Assembly (NCBI GenBank): GCA_964036295.1
Contig: OZ038468.1
Span: 2,724,501-2,788,500 of the forward strand
Length of the DNA: 64,000 bases
Source: Plumapathes pennacea
Taxonomy: Eukaryota > Cnidaria > Anthozoa > Antipatharia > Myriopathidae
Direction: 5' to 3'
In this document: positions 11,222 through 20,926 of the stretch, piece by piece
How positions within the stretch are numbered: the first letter of the stretch is position 1
Layout: each line of letters begins with the position of its first letter
The notes under the pieces: generated by a model
The model's database searches: none
The model's input: only the letters and a program-made list of their open reading frames with translations
Told to the model about the DNA's origin: nothing
Made by a program: the position numbers and the translations under genes

Positions 11222-11702
11222 CCCAGGGGGGAGGGGGGGGGGCACTCATTATAATTTTGGGTGGGGGTGTGCCACTTGGTCCTGAAAACCCTTACCCCAT
11301 ATTTCAGACCAAAATACCTGATTTTCTATACCCTATTTCAGACCTGACTCCAAAAATGTATACCCTATTTCAGACCTGACCCCAAAATGTATATCCTATT
11401 TCAGACCTTTGTTTAGAGATTTTTTGTTCTTTTGCAACGATTTCTGCCCTGTGTTTTCTTCCATTTGCTGTGCAATGTCCGCAGCGACATATTTCTGTTA
11501 AAATCATACCTATCCCAGATCAAAAAGACAAAATCGATACCCTATTTCAGACCAAAACAACAAAATTGATACCCTATTTCAGACCAAAAAGGCAAAATCG
11601 ATACCCTATTTCAGACTAAAAATGCTTGAAAACAATACCGTTTGGGGCGGCACATACCTATATGGCTTTTTATGGGAGTACCCCCCCCCCCCCCCCCCCG
11701 GG
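11222..11702. mobile_element. Dispersed element with CCCTATTTCAGACC internal repeats, copy 2
   Basis: It runs from cccaggggggagggggg to tatgggagtaccc plus poly-C. About nine internal 'ccctatttcagacc' units have a spacing of about 30 bases. It has the same plan as the copies at 9,058 and 39,603. Confidence 0.8.
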
Positions 11703-11704
11703 TA

Positions 11705-12780
11705 CTGCGGCCTCGTTTTTGAAATACATTGTCCGTTTATTATGACTCAAAATAAATGTATTATAAAATGTAACTCTAAATGTAATGGTATGTTTGCTTT
11801 AATTCGTTTCTCAGATATACGTTTTATCTCGTCGTTCCGAAGGAAGGAACGGAAGTGAAAACACGGCAGAAGAAGAAGAAAAAAATAACATCTGTGACTA
11901 AGAGAACAAGAAAACAAGAAAACTGGGGGAAAAATATTTATAGAAGATTGAGGATACGAAGGAAAAAACGAAATGATGCAAACTACTGCTACAAAGCGAC
12001 CATAAAACAGGGAAGTTGTGCCGCCAGAAAAGTATGTAAAAAGTATTGTGAAAGGCAAAAGGAAACAAAATATATGGGGAAAATAAGCTAGACCAGTACA
12101 TAGAAAAACTAAAAACGAAGGGACACGAGTGTGCGAAAAGGTAGAAACGAAGGCCAAACAAATTAACACGAGGTGTGAGGTGGCAAATGCGTTTTGCATA
12201 AGTTACACGAGAAGGAAACTTGAGCGCACACATGGCCTGAGAAGGCGAGTTGGTTACGGGGAGAAACAACAAACAACAACGACAGAACCTAAAACTAACT
12301 TACCTGTGAAAGGGGGCTTCGTTTAGGCGTAGAGCCGGACCGGACGCTTTGGGCCGCTTCAGCCGACCCTCAGTTGCGAGCGAGGTGGATGTCCTAGTCG
12401 GGGGGAGTCCGGACAGCAGAGGCGTTTGGGACTCTGGAGGTTTCTTTTCTGCTGGAAATCATTCCGAACTTGGGGAACCTTGAAAATCTTGTGAAGCAAC
12501 AGCGAACCCCCGCTCTTCCATCCAAGATGGACGTTTCTTCAGCGAAGTAGTGAAAATTCCCGCCAATCATTACCCATGATGCCGTGTTCGGCCTCGTCAG
12601 GAGAACGAGGCGACACTCGCTGATGTTGTAGTTGTACCCAGTCTTCCAAATGCCTGAGGTTGCTGGTCCCCATTCTCCCAATGCCGTAACTTAGTTGTAC
12701 CCAGTCCCCCAGATGCCTGAGGTTGTTTTTGTGTTTCTTAGTGGCAGAAATCTCTGTCTCACACCAGAGCTTATCAAAGT
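11705..12780. other. Stretch with no supportable gene
   Basis: Frames on both strands over 11,750-12,280 are long only because the plus strand is purine-rich (Lys/Arg-rich on plus, Phe/Leu/Ser-rich on minus). The 12,320-12,600 part is CpG-richer and could be an old promoter. A phrase 'ttgtacccagtc..ccaaatgcctgaggttg' is duplicated at about 12,634 and 12,694. Confidence 0.4.
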
Positions 12781-12792
12781 AAACAGAATAAT

Positions 12793-12884
12793 ACATGGAC
12801 GCTTGGAGATATGAAATTGATCTTCTTGTATTGAGATGAACACTCAAAGATAAATTCATATCTCTGGATGCCCATGTATTACTC
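12793..12884. mobile_element. Small MITE with inverted ends
   Basis: The left end atacatggacgcttggagat and the reverse complement of the right end (aatacatgggcatccagagat..) match over about 28 bases with few differences. The core of about 35 bases is unrelated. It lies just 3' of the CFAP99-like exons. Confidence 0.65.
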
Positions 12885-12916
12885 TTGATATCTCATTGCA
12901 CACTTTTCCACCATAC

Positions 12917-13234
12917 CTGTGTAAACATTTTTGTCAACTCTCAAACAATTTCTGCTGCCTCCTGAGTAATAAGCTTCCACGAGACAACCTAAGAAAATAA
13001 AGTAAATTGTTTGCTCTCAGTTAGAGAATAATTATGTAAAATAACTACCAGCCATAATTATTTAATACCTTGGCCTTTTTATTATAATTAAATGATGACA
13101 CAGTATCACATTCAAGTTTTTGTAAAATACATGTCAGACTTTTTATCTGACAGACTAACCTTTAGAATTTTATGATGCTGTACACAGCCAGAAAATACTT
13201 CTGTTACAAACAACTCATCGCTCTCACCGAGATC
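12917..13234 (-). pseudogene. CFAP99-like gene fragment, two exons with a frame break
   Basis: Exon 13,234-13,160 (25 codons) reads DLGESDELFVTEVFSGCVQH then HKILK, with a clean AG acceptor and gttagt donor. The next segment, 12,988-12,917, is also bounded by ttcttag and a CAG|gtatgg donor. In the frame that continues the first exon it hits a stop. Shifting by two bases at gttgtCTCgtgg instead gives VEAYYSGGSRNCLRVDKNVY-TG. The combined peptide (..EVFSGC..KILKVV-VEAYYS..CLR.D.N.Y) resembles my memory of the N-terminal part of the axonemal protein CFAP99. That family call is from memory and uncertain. The 2-base excess suggests a pseudogene or an assembly error. No other exon of this gene was found, and the TRIM array begins about 130 bases upstream of it. 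Confidence 0.4.
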
Positions 13235-13469
13235 CTGCAAACCAATTAAAATTAGAGATAATTTTAATAATTGAGACATCCTTTTACGGCCATGTCACAC
13301 AAAGCAATTTTCCCTGCAACTTGTCTTGCAAAGCTGACGACAGCATTGCAAAGAGACAAGTTGCAAAGTACACGTCACACGGTGCAACAAAACCACACAT
13401 TGTTGCAAAAAGTAGAGACTGCTCAACTTTTTCTGCAGCTAATCTCACAATTTTATGTTGCATTGCAAG

Positions 13470-13695
13470 TTATATATTTTTATATAGAGGCGACGAGTCG
13501 GGGCGTGAAACCCAACTGGTAACACGCCCCAAGCATTTTTATTCTATATATTTTTATACAGAGGCGACGAGTCGGGGCGTGAAACCCAACTGGTAACACG
13601 CCCCGAGCATTTTTATTCTGTATATTTTTATATAGAGGCGACGAGTCGGGGCGTGAAACCCAATTGGTAACACGCCCTGAGCGTTTTTATTCTAT
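13470..13695. repeat. Tandem hairpin repeat, 74-bp unit, three copies
   Basis: Each unit reads tatagaggcgacgagtcggg then gcgtgaaac..aactggtaac and acgccccgagcatttttatt. It therefore contains ggggcgtg ... cacgcccc, an 8-base inverted repeat around a 15-base loop. Consecutive units also pair across their junction. A single-copy relic (tttcacgccccgcg) follows at 13,735. The sister array at 24,262 has four units. Confidence 0.9.
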
Positions 13696-13802
13696 AAAAT
13701 TTTTCTTCTGTGTTTATTTTATACAGAATAAAGTTTCACGCCCCGCGAAATTTTAACTACAGAATAAAGTTGTTCACATAGTTTGTGTTTACCTGATTGC
13801 CC

Positions 13803-14236
13803 TTTCAGTGCGACTCCGGAAGGTCTCCTTCCGGTTCAAAGATTTGGACTCGGTGAAGAATTTTAAATTCTCCTATTTCGAGCGTCTAAGTTTTGTAATT
13901 TTCATCCTCTACCGCCTCGTAAATGAGGGTTTTCAAAACTGAGACTAAATCGAATACGCGGTTCAGCAAAAGTGGAGGCCCACGGAAATGGATGCGACCT
14001 TCCACATACCTAAAATTGAGCAATTTTTACGATGTGGCCTTGAGCCAGTTCTATTAAATACCCACTCCCGCAAAAGCACTTTTCACAAATTCGCGAGCTT
14101 ACAGCTGCCTTGCTGCTTTGATTTTATGAGAGTCAAAGTTAGGATGATTCAATTTCGGCCAAGATGCATAAAGTCAAAGTTACCTTCTTTAGGAAAGCAA
14201 CGAGAAAGTAGATATACAAGCAGTTTACAACAATGA
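13803..14236 (+). repeat. Segment B with an 82-codon frame, copy 1
   Basis: The sequence is nearly identical to 24,676-25,109. The open frame 13,988-14,236 (MDATFHIPKIEQ..., 82 codons) is unchanged in protein between units 1 and 2 and truncated in the outlying copy at 4,408. It has no signal peptide, membrane segment or recognised domain. It could be an unknown small protein or simply part of the duplicated DNA. Confidence 0.5.
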
Positions 14237-14827
14237 CGCTAGCGTACAATAAAGGAAAAGCTGGAATTTACTTCACCAACAACTTAATAAAAAATCATAT
14301 TTGTACAAGTGAACTTGTTATTTAATGGAAATTATCAGCAGATTAGAGACATTTAATCCATGAAATGTTAGTTAAGCACGGAATTGAAGAGGGCAATGCT
14401 TTGATACTGTAGGAATAAGTTAGATGGGTGTAAGAGTCGAAGACAGGTAACTATTTTTAGGAGACATGGAGTAAATTGGAATTAAATTAGATCCCGACAC
14501 AAAATTTTACGTGAGGTCGCAAATTACACAACTACTCTAATTCGAGAAAGCAGAAGTCACTGACTAATATGGCGTTAAAAAACGTTATTTTTATATTTCT
14601 GACATGGCTGGGTTCCTATTTCTATTCTGGGATTAACGCAATTTTCAAACTGCTGTTCTAAATGCTTTATCGCTAAATTGAAGCCGCACAAAAATAGCAT
14701 AGTTAGTCAACCTTAAGTAACCACACAAAAATCACGCGATCACGTCATGGTCTAAAAAACAGAGTCACGCTATCACGCTATCTCGCCACTGTAGCGACAG
14801 TCCTGCAATCTCTTGATTTGAAAAACA

Positions 14828-14872
14828 ATGGAGACGAAGCAAGTTATTATGCGGAGAATATGTTGTTTTAGA
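14828..14872 (+). pseudogene. Relic TRIM start / upstream ORF, copy 1
   Basis: The stretch 'caatctcttgatttgaaaaa' leading into ATGGAGACGAAGCAAGTTAT is a diverged copy of the real start (caatctcgtgacttggaaac, ATGGAGGTGAAGCAATTGTT) 247 bases downstream. It encodes METKQVIMRRICCF-stop against the real MEVKQLFDILRKEA. Flanking 'aatcacgcga' words are also duplicated. It precedes the TRIM ATG, so if it is transcribed it acts as a 14-codon upstream ORF. It is present unchanged in all four units. Confidence 0.7.
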
Positions 14873-15074
14873 ACCCTTGGTTGATTACTAAGCTGCGTGA
14901 GGTTAACCTAGAAACTTCACCACAACAGATCCATTGTTCATCAGATTAATTACTAACCAAAAATCACGCGACGGTCTAATAAGAATTGTTGTCTGAAGAA
15001 TATGATAATAACCAATGACAGTTCAGTGAGGTAATCAATCTTCATATCACATTGCAATCTCGTGACTTGGAAAC

Positions 15075-17288
15075 ATGGAGGTGAAGCAATTGTTTGATAT
15101 CTTGAGAAAGGAAGCTGAGTGCTCCTTCTGCATTCACCCAGTCAACAAACCCAAAACTTTGCCATGTCTGCACAGCTTTTGCCTCGACTGTCTCAACAAA
15201 TACGCGGCCACCAGAAGACGACAAGGACACACAACATTCGACTGCCCCGAGTGTTTGGCCACGTTCCAGTTGCCCGACAACGACAAGTTCGATGCCTTTC
15301 AGACAGCTTTCCACAAAAACCGACTGCTTGATATTCTGGCGCTGGACAAGAGCGGTACAGACCAGCAGAGAAACTGCGACAATTGTGACGAAAACGTCGC
15401 TGCAAGTTCTTACTGCTTCGAGTGCCAAACATTCCTGTGCGAAACTTGTCTCGACAAGCACAATGGCATAAAGGTCACAAGAGCTCATCGCCAGGCGCCA
15501 CTGCAGAATTTACAAACTGCCGACATTGAAGCACTCATTAAAAGACCCGTGCTGTGTGACAAAGAGTTCCATGAGAAAGAACCATTGGAGTACTACTGTG
15601 AAGACTGCCGAGTTTGTATCTGTCACAAGTGCACAGTGGTTGGGCACAAGAAACATTCGATGCTTGACATTCCAGGCGTCGCTGAACAGCACAAAAGGCA
15701 GATTATTAAAGATGTGGAGCAGATGAAGTTCAGAGTTACACAGTGTAAAGAGAAAATTGAAGAAAGCAAGAAGAAATTTGAAAGCGTCGAACAACAAATA
15801 GAAGAAGCTCGACACAAAACACAAGCAACGGTGGAAGAACTGATACGAGATTTGAAAGAACACGAGGCCAATATCATGGGAGAACTGGACGAGGTCCACC
15901 AGACACAACGACAAGCTCATTTGGCGAAACTCACGAACTTTGAACTGAGTTTCGCTCAACTCAACAGCGCTATTGAGTACGCCGAGGCCATTATTACAAG
16001 AAACACGGGACCGGAAATTGTTCAGACGAAAGAGGGTATCGCTCAACGCTGTGATGAACTGGTGAAAGGTCAGAATTTTACACCAAACAAACCTTTCCGT
16101 GTGGGTTTGGTAAAGAATGACGAGTTTTGTCGGGCCGTGCGCCAGTCAGCCCTGGGGCGAGTTGTTGTGAGCTTGACTGATCCTTCACGTTCATTGGCTA
16201 AAGGGAAAGGTTTACAAGAAGCAAAGTGTGGAGAGAGAGCTGAGTTTACAGTCATCACAAAAGATTCTGAAGGGAAACAATGTTATGACAAGCGTGACCA
16301 AGTCACCCGGCACATTCAAACAGCCGCACAAGAAGAACTTGAGGTAAAGATTGAAGATAAGAAGGATGGGACATATCACGTGACTTACGTGCCACAGAGA
16401 CACGGACAGCATCACGTGTTGATCAACGTGAATGGACAACCGCTGACTGGTAGTCCATGGACTGTTCATGTGACTCCACATCAGTACCAGGCCATCTCGT
16501 CATTTGGTTCAAGGAGAACTGGGAAAGGACAGTTTTATGGTCCCTGCGGAATATCTGTGAGTAGCACTGGGAACATTGCTGTGGCTGATTTACACAACAA
16601 GAGAGTGCAAGTGTTCAACTCAGACGGAGAATTGCTGAGAGAGTTTGGTCAGGAAATATTGAAGGAGCCAAAATTTGTAGCATACACCAATGTTGATCAC
16701 ATCATTGTGGTGGATGGAGTTTTAGATGAGCAGGCTTTGATGTTTACAGAAAGTGGAGCATTCCTCAGACAGTTCGGTTCTGTCCATCGCAAACGTCTAA
16801 CTGGTGTCTCTGTCACAAATGATGGCCGCGTTATTGTGTGTGACGCGGGGAACAAGTTTGTCAAGGTCCTCTCCCCTGACGGGGAAGAGTTGATCCAGTC
16901 CTTCAGCGCCCCGGACTGCAGTGAAACCCCATTCTACGCAGTTTATTACAAAGAGAAGTTCTTTGTGTCGTACTTGGATGGAAACTGCATCAAAGTGTTT
17001 GACGTGAACGGAAAATATCTTCATGATATTGGCGGCAAGGGGACTGGGGACGGGCAGCTTCAGATTCCACGTGGTGTTGCTATCGACAAGTTCGGTGACT
17101 TACTTGTTGTTGATAGACTAAACCACAGACTGCAGGTGTTCACAACTGAGGGAGAGTTTGTCTCCAAGATAGGAGGTCGCGGGACAAGACTTGGTAAGTT
17201 TAACGTGCCTGAAGACGTAGCAGTGTCGAAGGATGGTCAAGTGTATGTCACAGACCTAATTAATAACCGCGTTCAAATCTTAGTTTAA
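15075..17288 (+). CDS. TRIM-NHL E3 ubiquitin ligase, copy 1 (intact)
   Basis: A single-exon gene of 737 codons. Domains in order: C3HC4 RING with C16, C19, C31, H33, C36, C39, C57 and C60; B-box 1 (C101 to H138); B-box 2 (C161 to H194); coiled coil at about 200-310 (EQMKFRV..KIEESKKKFESVE); filamin-type Ig domain at about 370-470, ending GSPWTVHVTP; and six NHL propeller repeats at about 475-737. Family knowledge: RING-B-box-coiled coil-filamin-NHL proteins (TRIM71/LIN-41, TRIM2/3) are E3 ubiquitin ligases whose propeller binds RNA or protein targets. Two B-boxes fit the TRIM71/TRIM45 type better than TRIM2/3, which has one. The start is supported by the RING immediately following and by conservation in all copies. 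A relic start lies 247 bases upstream. Poly(A)-type aataaa signals occur from about 17,802. Confidence 0.95.
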   Translation: MEVKQLFDILRKEAECSFCIHPVNKPKTLPCLHSFCLDCLNKYAATRRRQGHTTFDCPECLATFQLPDNDKFDAFQTAFHKNRLLDILALDKSGTDQQRNCDNCDENVAASSYCFECQTFLCETCLDKHNGIKVTRAHRQAPLQNLQTADIEALIKRPVLCDKEFHEKEPLEYYCEDCRVCICHKCTVVGHKKHSMLDIPGVAEQHKRQIIKDVEQMKFRVTQCKEKIEESKKKFESVEQQIEEARHKTQATVEELIRDLKEHEANIMGELDEVHQTQRQAHLAKLTNFELSFAQLNSAIEYAEAIITRNTGPEIVQTKEGIAQRCDELVKGQNFTPNKPFRVGLVKNDEFCRAVRQSALGRVVVSLTDPSRSLAKGKGLQEAKCGERAEFTVITKDSEGKQCYDKRDQVTRHIQTAAQEELEVKIEDKKDGTYHVTYVPQRHGQHHVLINVNGQPLTGSPWTVHVTPHQYQAISSFGSRRTGKGQFYGPCGISVSSTGNIAVADLHNKRVQVFNSDGELLREFGQEILKEPKFVAYTNVDHIIVVDGVLDEQALMFTESGAFLRQFGSVHRKRLTGVSVTNDGRVIVCDAGNKFVKVLSPDGEELIQSFSAPDCSETPFYAVYYKEKFFVSYLDGNCIKVFDVNGKYLHDIGGKGTGDGQLQIPRGVAIDKFGDLLVVDRLNHRLQVFTTEGEFVSKIGGRGTRLGKFNVPEDVAVSKDGQVYVTDLINNRVQILV

Positions 17289-20160
17289 TGTTTGTAAGAT
17301 TTAGTTGATACTGCATTGACACTAACTAGAGATGTGATTTTGGTTATTGAATTTTTCTTATTCGTAAAACTGTTGTGTCTCTCGTTTGTTTTTTCTCCTT
17401 GATGACGTGTATAAGTTGAAAACGAGTCTGAGGAAGTGTCCAGTTAAAACAAACTTTCGTGAATTTGAGTCTGTTAAAAGTTATTTGATATTCTAATAAC
17501 GCATCAAGACGTTACGAGGGTTTTCGCTGTATGAATCAATATTTCAATAATTCTATGATTTAATATTTTCTTTTTTTTGCGTATGGATAAGGATGGGGAG
17601 AAAACTAGATAAACTCGACTAAACAGATATCGATTTCCTAGGTAAAGAAGAGCTAGAGATAATTCATAGTTCATTAATTTCTTTGATACTTATAAAGTTT
17701 ATTGTTATATGAGTCTGTATTGCTGAGCTTATTAATTACCTATGTATTTCAGTGTGAGAATCTTTATTACCATATTCATTTTGTAACCTGCGCCGTTAGC
17801 AAATAAACTTCGTATCAAGAAGCATGCGCCTGATAACCCATTATGGTCTGTAGCATGTTTCCTCCACTTATAGTCAAGATGGTAATATTATATTTGTAAA
17901 AAATGCCCTCAAAAAAGTGGAATAAAAACCTTTGAACAACACAGCGGATTGATGACTGATGCAGCGAACCAATCAGAGCGCGATTTCACCGGAAGTTGCT
18001 CTAGCCATATGATAACATATATTAATAAGATGCATACAATAATTTCTGCATTCTGATTGGCTGAGCGCATGTCAATTTATCCCAAACAGTGCAAAAATGT
18101 GTAATTAACAGTGCAGAAATGTGAAATTAAGAGTGCAGAAATGTGAAATTGAAAATTGCCGACAGCTGGCGCGCGTATTTGCGGCAAAGCTAAACAAAAC
18201 AGAAAGCGTATTTTTCATTCCTCAGGACTGTGAATTGTGAATTGTAACGAAACTAAAAAAGAATTTTGCTACGTAAATTATTGTATGCATGTTAATTTTT
18301 CAAAGACCACAAATTGCACTCGCACGGCGCTAATGCAATTTTGTGGTCTTTGAAAAATTTACTCGTGCCCATTTATTCCAAATTGCACTCGAAATCATGC
18401 GATTACCTATATTCCTATGAATTGATCTGTTCTTACTTGATATCCTTCTTTGACTGTAAGATAATGATGTAGGAGTAACCCTAACGGCAGTGAAGGAGTG
18501 TAATGAGACTTGTGTTCGCCTTTCTAGCTCTTCATTTCGCGAGTGTTTGTGTAGGTAAGTCTAAACAGCGCTTGTCACTAAAAATATATGTCAGTAAGTT
18601 GCTACGAAACATTGAAGAAGCCGTCGTACTGCTCTCGATGCTGAGTTATTATCGACCAAACTTCCCAGTGCAACCGGGCCCTAATTTACGTCGCGCAATT
18701 TTGTTGAGTTTCGTTACAATTCACAAGTGTTTCAATAACTTTGTTTTCTCGCAAACAGAATCGAAATCGTCCTGAGGAATGAAAACATGCCCTTTTGTTT
18801 TGTTTGGCTTCGCAAATACGCGCGCCAGCTGTCGGCAATTTTTAATTTCAAATTTCTGCACTGTTAATTACACATTTTTGCACTGTTTGGGATAAATTGA
18901 CGTGCGCTCAGCCAATCAGAATGCAGAAATTATTGTATGCATGTTATCAGTATAGGTAATCGCATGATTTCGAGTGCAATTTGGAATAAATTTACGAGTG
19001 CTCATTTATTCCAAAATTGCACGAGAAATCATGTGATTACTTGTTAATAACATGCATACAATAATTTACGTCGCAAAATATTTTTTCAATTTTGTTGCAA
19101 TGACAAGTGTCTCAAAATTCTTTTTTTCTCGTAAACAAGATCGGAATCGTCCTAAGGAACGATAAAAGCATGCTTTCTGTTTTGTTTGGCTTTGCAAACA
19201 CGCGCGCCAGCTGTCGGCAATTTTTAATTTCAAATTTCTGCACTCTTAATTTCACATTTCTGCACTGTTAATTACACATTTCTGCACTGTTAATTACACA
19301 TTTTTGCACTGTTTGGGATAAATTGACGTGCGCTCAGCCAATCAGAATGCAGAAATTATTGTATGCATGTTATTAATACGGTTACAGTGGAACATCCACA
19401 GAAGATCTGACTGCAGATATTCAACGATTAATTCATACATGTTCGTACTGGTTGTAACTCTTGGCCCTCATTCTCCATTTCTGCTCGAAATATGAAACTG
19501 ATACAAACTCGGCTACAAAGAAAAAGTACAGCGGAAAATGTACGAAGCTGATAACTGGTGCAAATGCTTAGGCAACAGCTGCTGCAGTTAATTAGGTATC
19601 CTTACATGAGAGATTCCGATTCACATTAGCTATGAAATGCGTCTTCAATATTCAAAGGCAAAATGACAACATACGAGACTAAAATGAGTTGCGACAGACT
19701 GTGGGCATGTTGCTATAAATAACCTGTGATTTAGTTCTGCTATTTAGCCGTGCCACCGCAACATTTTAGGAGAAGATCCTAATGCATGTTCACTGGAATA
19801 GCCATCTCTAACCACAGGATTCATAATTCCTAAAATAAAGCAGCTAAACAAATCCTCGCGAAGGAAAATTTAGTGCCACAGGTAATGCTCGCTGTTGTTT
19901 TTGAACACAATTTGTCTATTTAGCAAGTATATCTTACCTGGATAAAGTTGATGCACTGGTACATCACTGCTGCAGTTCGTATCAGCAGAGCTCACTACTC
20001 CAACACCACATTTTCCTCGTTATTTTCCAAACATCCACAGAAATTCCTTTTCGACTTCAGACAGCAGCTAATTAGCATTTCACTGCACGTGCATGCAAAT
20101 CGCTCGTGCTGAAAATAAGCATGCGGCTCGTGATTTGGAACTTTTTCTCAGTGTTCTCAC
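17289..20160. other. Shared 3' region of unit 1 with private insertions
   Basis: 17,289-18,020 matches the 3' flanks of the other TRIM copies (for example 'ttacgagggttttcgctgta'). Two stretches are absent from the other units: about 18,021-18,412 and about 18,488-19,587. The rest (19,588-20,160) again matches units 2-4. A 90-codon frame at 18,503-18,775 begins with a signal-peptide-like MRLVFAFLALHFASVCVG followed at once by a donor-like gtaagt. I do not call it a gene. Confidence 0.6.
18021..19380. mobile_element. Nested foldback elements private to unit 1
   Basis: The left arm 18,030-18,195 (gcatacaataatttctgcat, ccgacagctggcgcgcgtat) is the reverse complement of 18,815-18,950 and again of 19,190-19,372. 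Within the arms, 'gtgcagaaatgtgaaatta' repeats two to four times. Between them are paired copies of 'aattgcactcg..atcatgcgatta'. Units 2-4 run straight from 'acatatatta' to 'ttcctatgaattgatctg', so at least the 18,021-18,412 part was inserted after, or lost before, the unit split. Confidence 0.65.
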
Positions 20161-20163
20161 AAC

Positions 20164-20926
20164 GGGTGGGTTCACACTAGAGTTAAAGTATACTTAAAGT
20201 GAGCACCACCCCCAAGTGCACTTACACTCTTAAGTATGTACTTGCAAAATAAGCGTTCACACTCGTATTTAAGTATCCTACTTGAGAATAGTTTCGTCTT
20301 TCGCTCTGTCAAGGCTGCTTGCCTCCCGTGCAGACGGCTCTCAGACGAGAAGTCCTCGGTGAATCATGCGGCTAGCGAACAGAATTGCGTTCCCGTTGTT
20401 TTGTCTCCTGCTTTTTCTTTTGAACCAGAGAGCATGGGCTATTCAGCAAATGTCTACATTCTATTGAATGAAATTTTACGCGTAAGCCGGAACCACCGAA
20501 ATTTCATGTTGTATTTCGAGCGAGTGTTTGAAACCAAATTTTCGCTCCACCGGCAGAGGGAGTTTAAGAAACAGCTGGACGGAAGAGGACGACGGCAGCG
20601 TCGGTGAAACAATAAAACTAAGCAAAGAAGACAAAAGGCGCACGTGAATTGACATGATCTCGGGGTTGTCGTGCTCTCGCGTGCGAGGTTCCTCTTCTGT
20701 GATTGGTCAAGTGCAATCTAAAGTGTGGTCTGCCCCACACTTACAAGCGTACTTCGGTTCGAAATGGTTCGTTCGGTTCGAAATCGGTTAGAAATGTGCG
20801 CGTTACCACAGTAACAAGTAGGATTCAAGTTTGGTCGAGAATGCTCATATTTCTCATTCACATTCATTTAAAGTATGCTCAAAGTGCACTTGAGACGTAC
20901 TTTAAAGCTCTAGTGTGAACCCACTC
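20164..20926. mobile_element. TIR transposon with small ORF, copy in unit 1
   Basis: The ends are gggtgggttcacactagagt and its inverse ctctagtgtgaacccactc, flanked by a 3-bp direct repeat aac. At about 763 bp it is non-autonomous in size. The small reading frame found in units 2 and 4 is broken here: a 4-base difference after GCAAATG puts MRLANRIAFPLF.. out of frame with the conserved C-terminal part, leaving a 123-codon frame of mixed origin (20,236-20,607). A 3-bp target duplication fits PIF/Harbinger-type elements, an inference. Confidence 0.75.

Noticed and set aside
11747..12272. Minus-strand frames of 150 and 124 codons rich in Phe, Leu and Ser
   Set aside because: They arise from a purine-rich plus strand. 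Two overlapping frames are equally open and neither has a recognisable domain.
13470..13695. CRISPR-like array of regularly spaced repeats
   Set aside because: The units are contiguous 74-bp tandem repeats without variable spacers, in an intron-bearing animal genome.
15042..16046. Long minus-strand frames opposite TRIM copies (148, 178 and 216 codons and similar)
   Set aside because: They are exact antisense shadows of the conserved RING/B-box/coiled-coil coding strand, recur only because the gene is duplicated, and show no domain.
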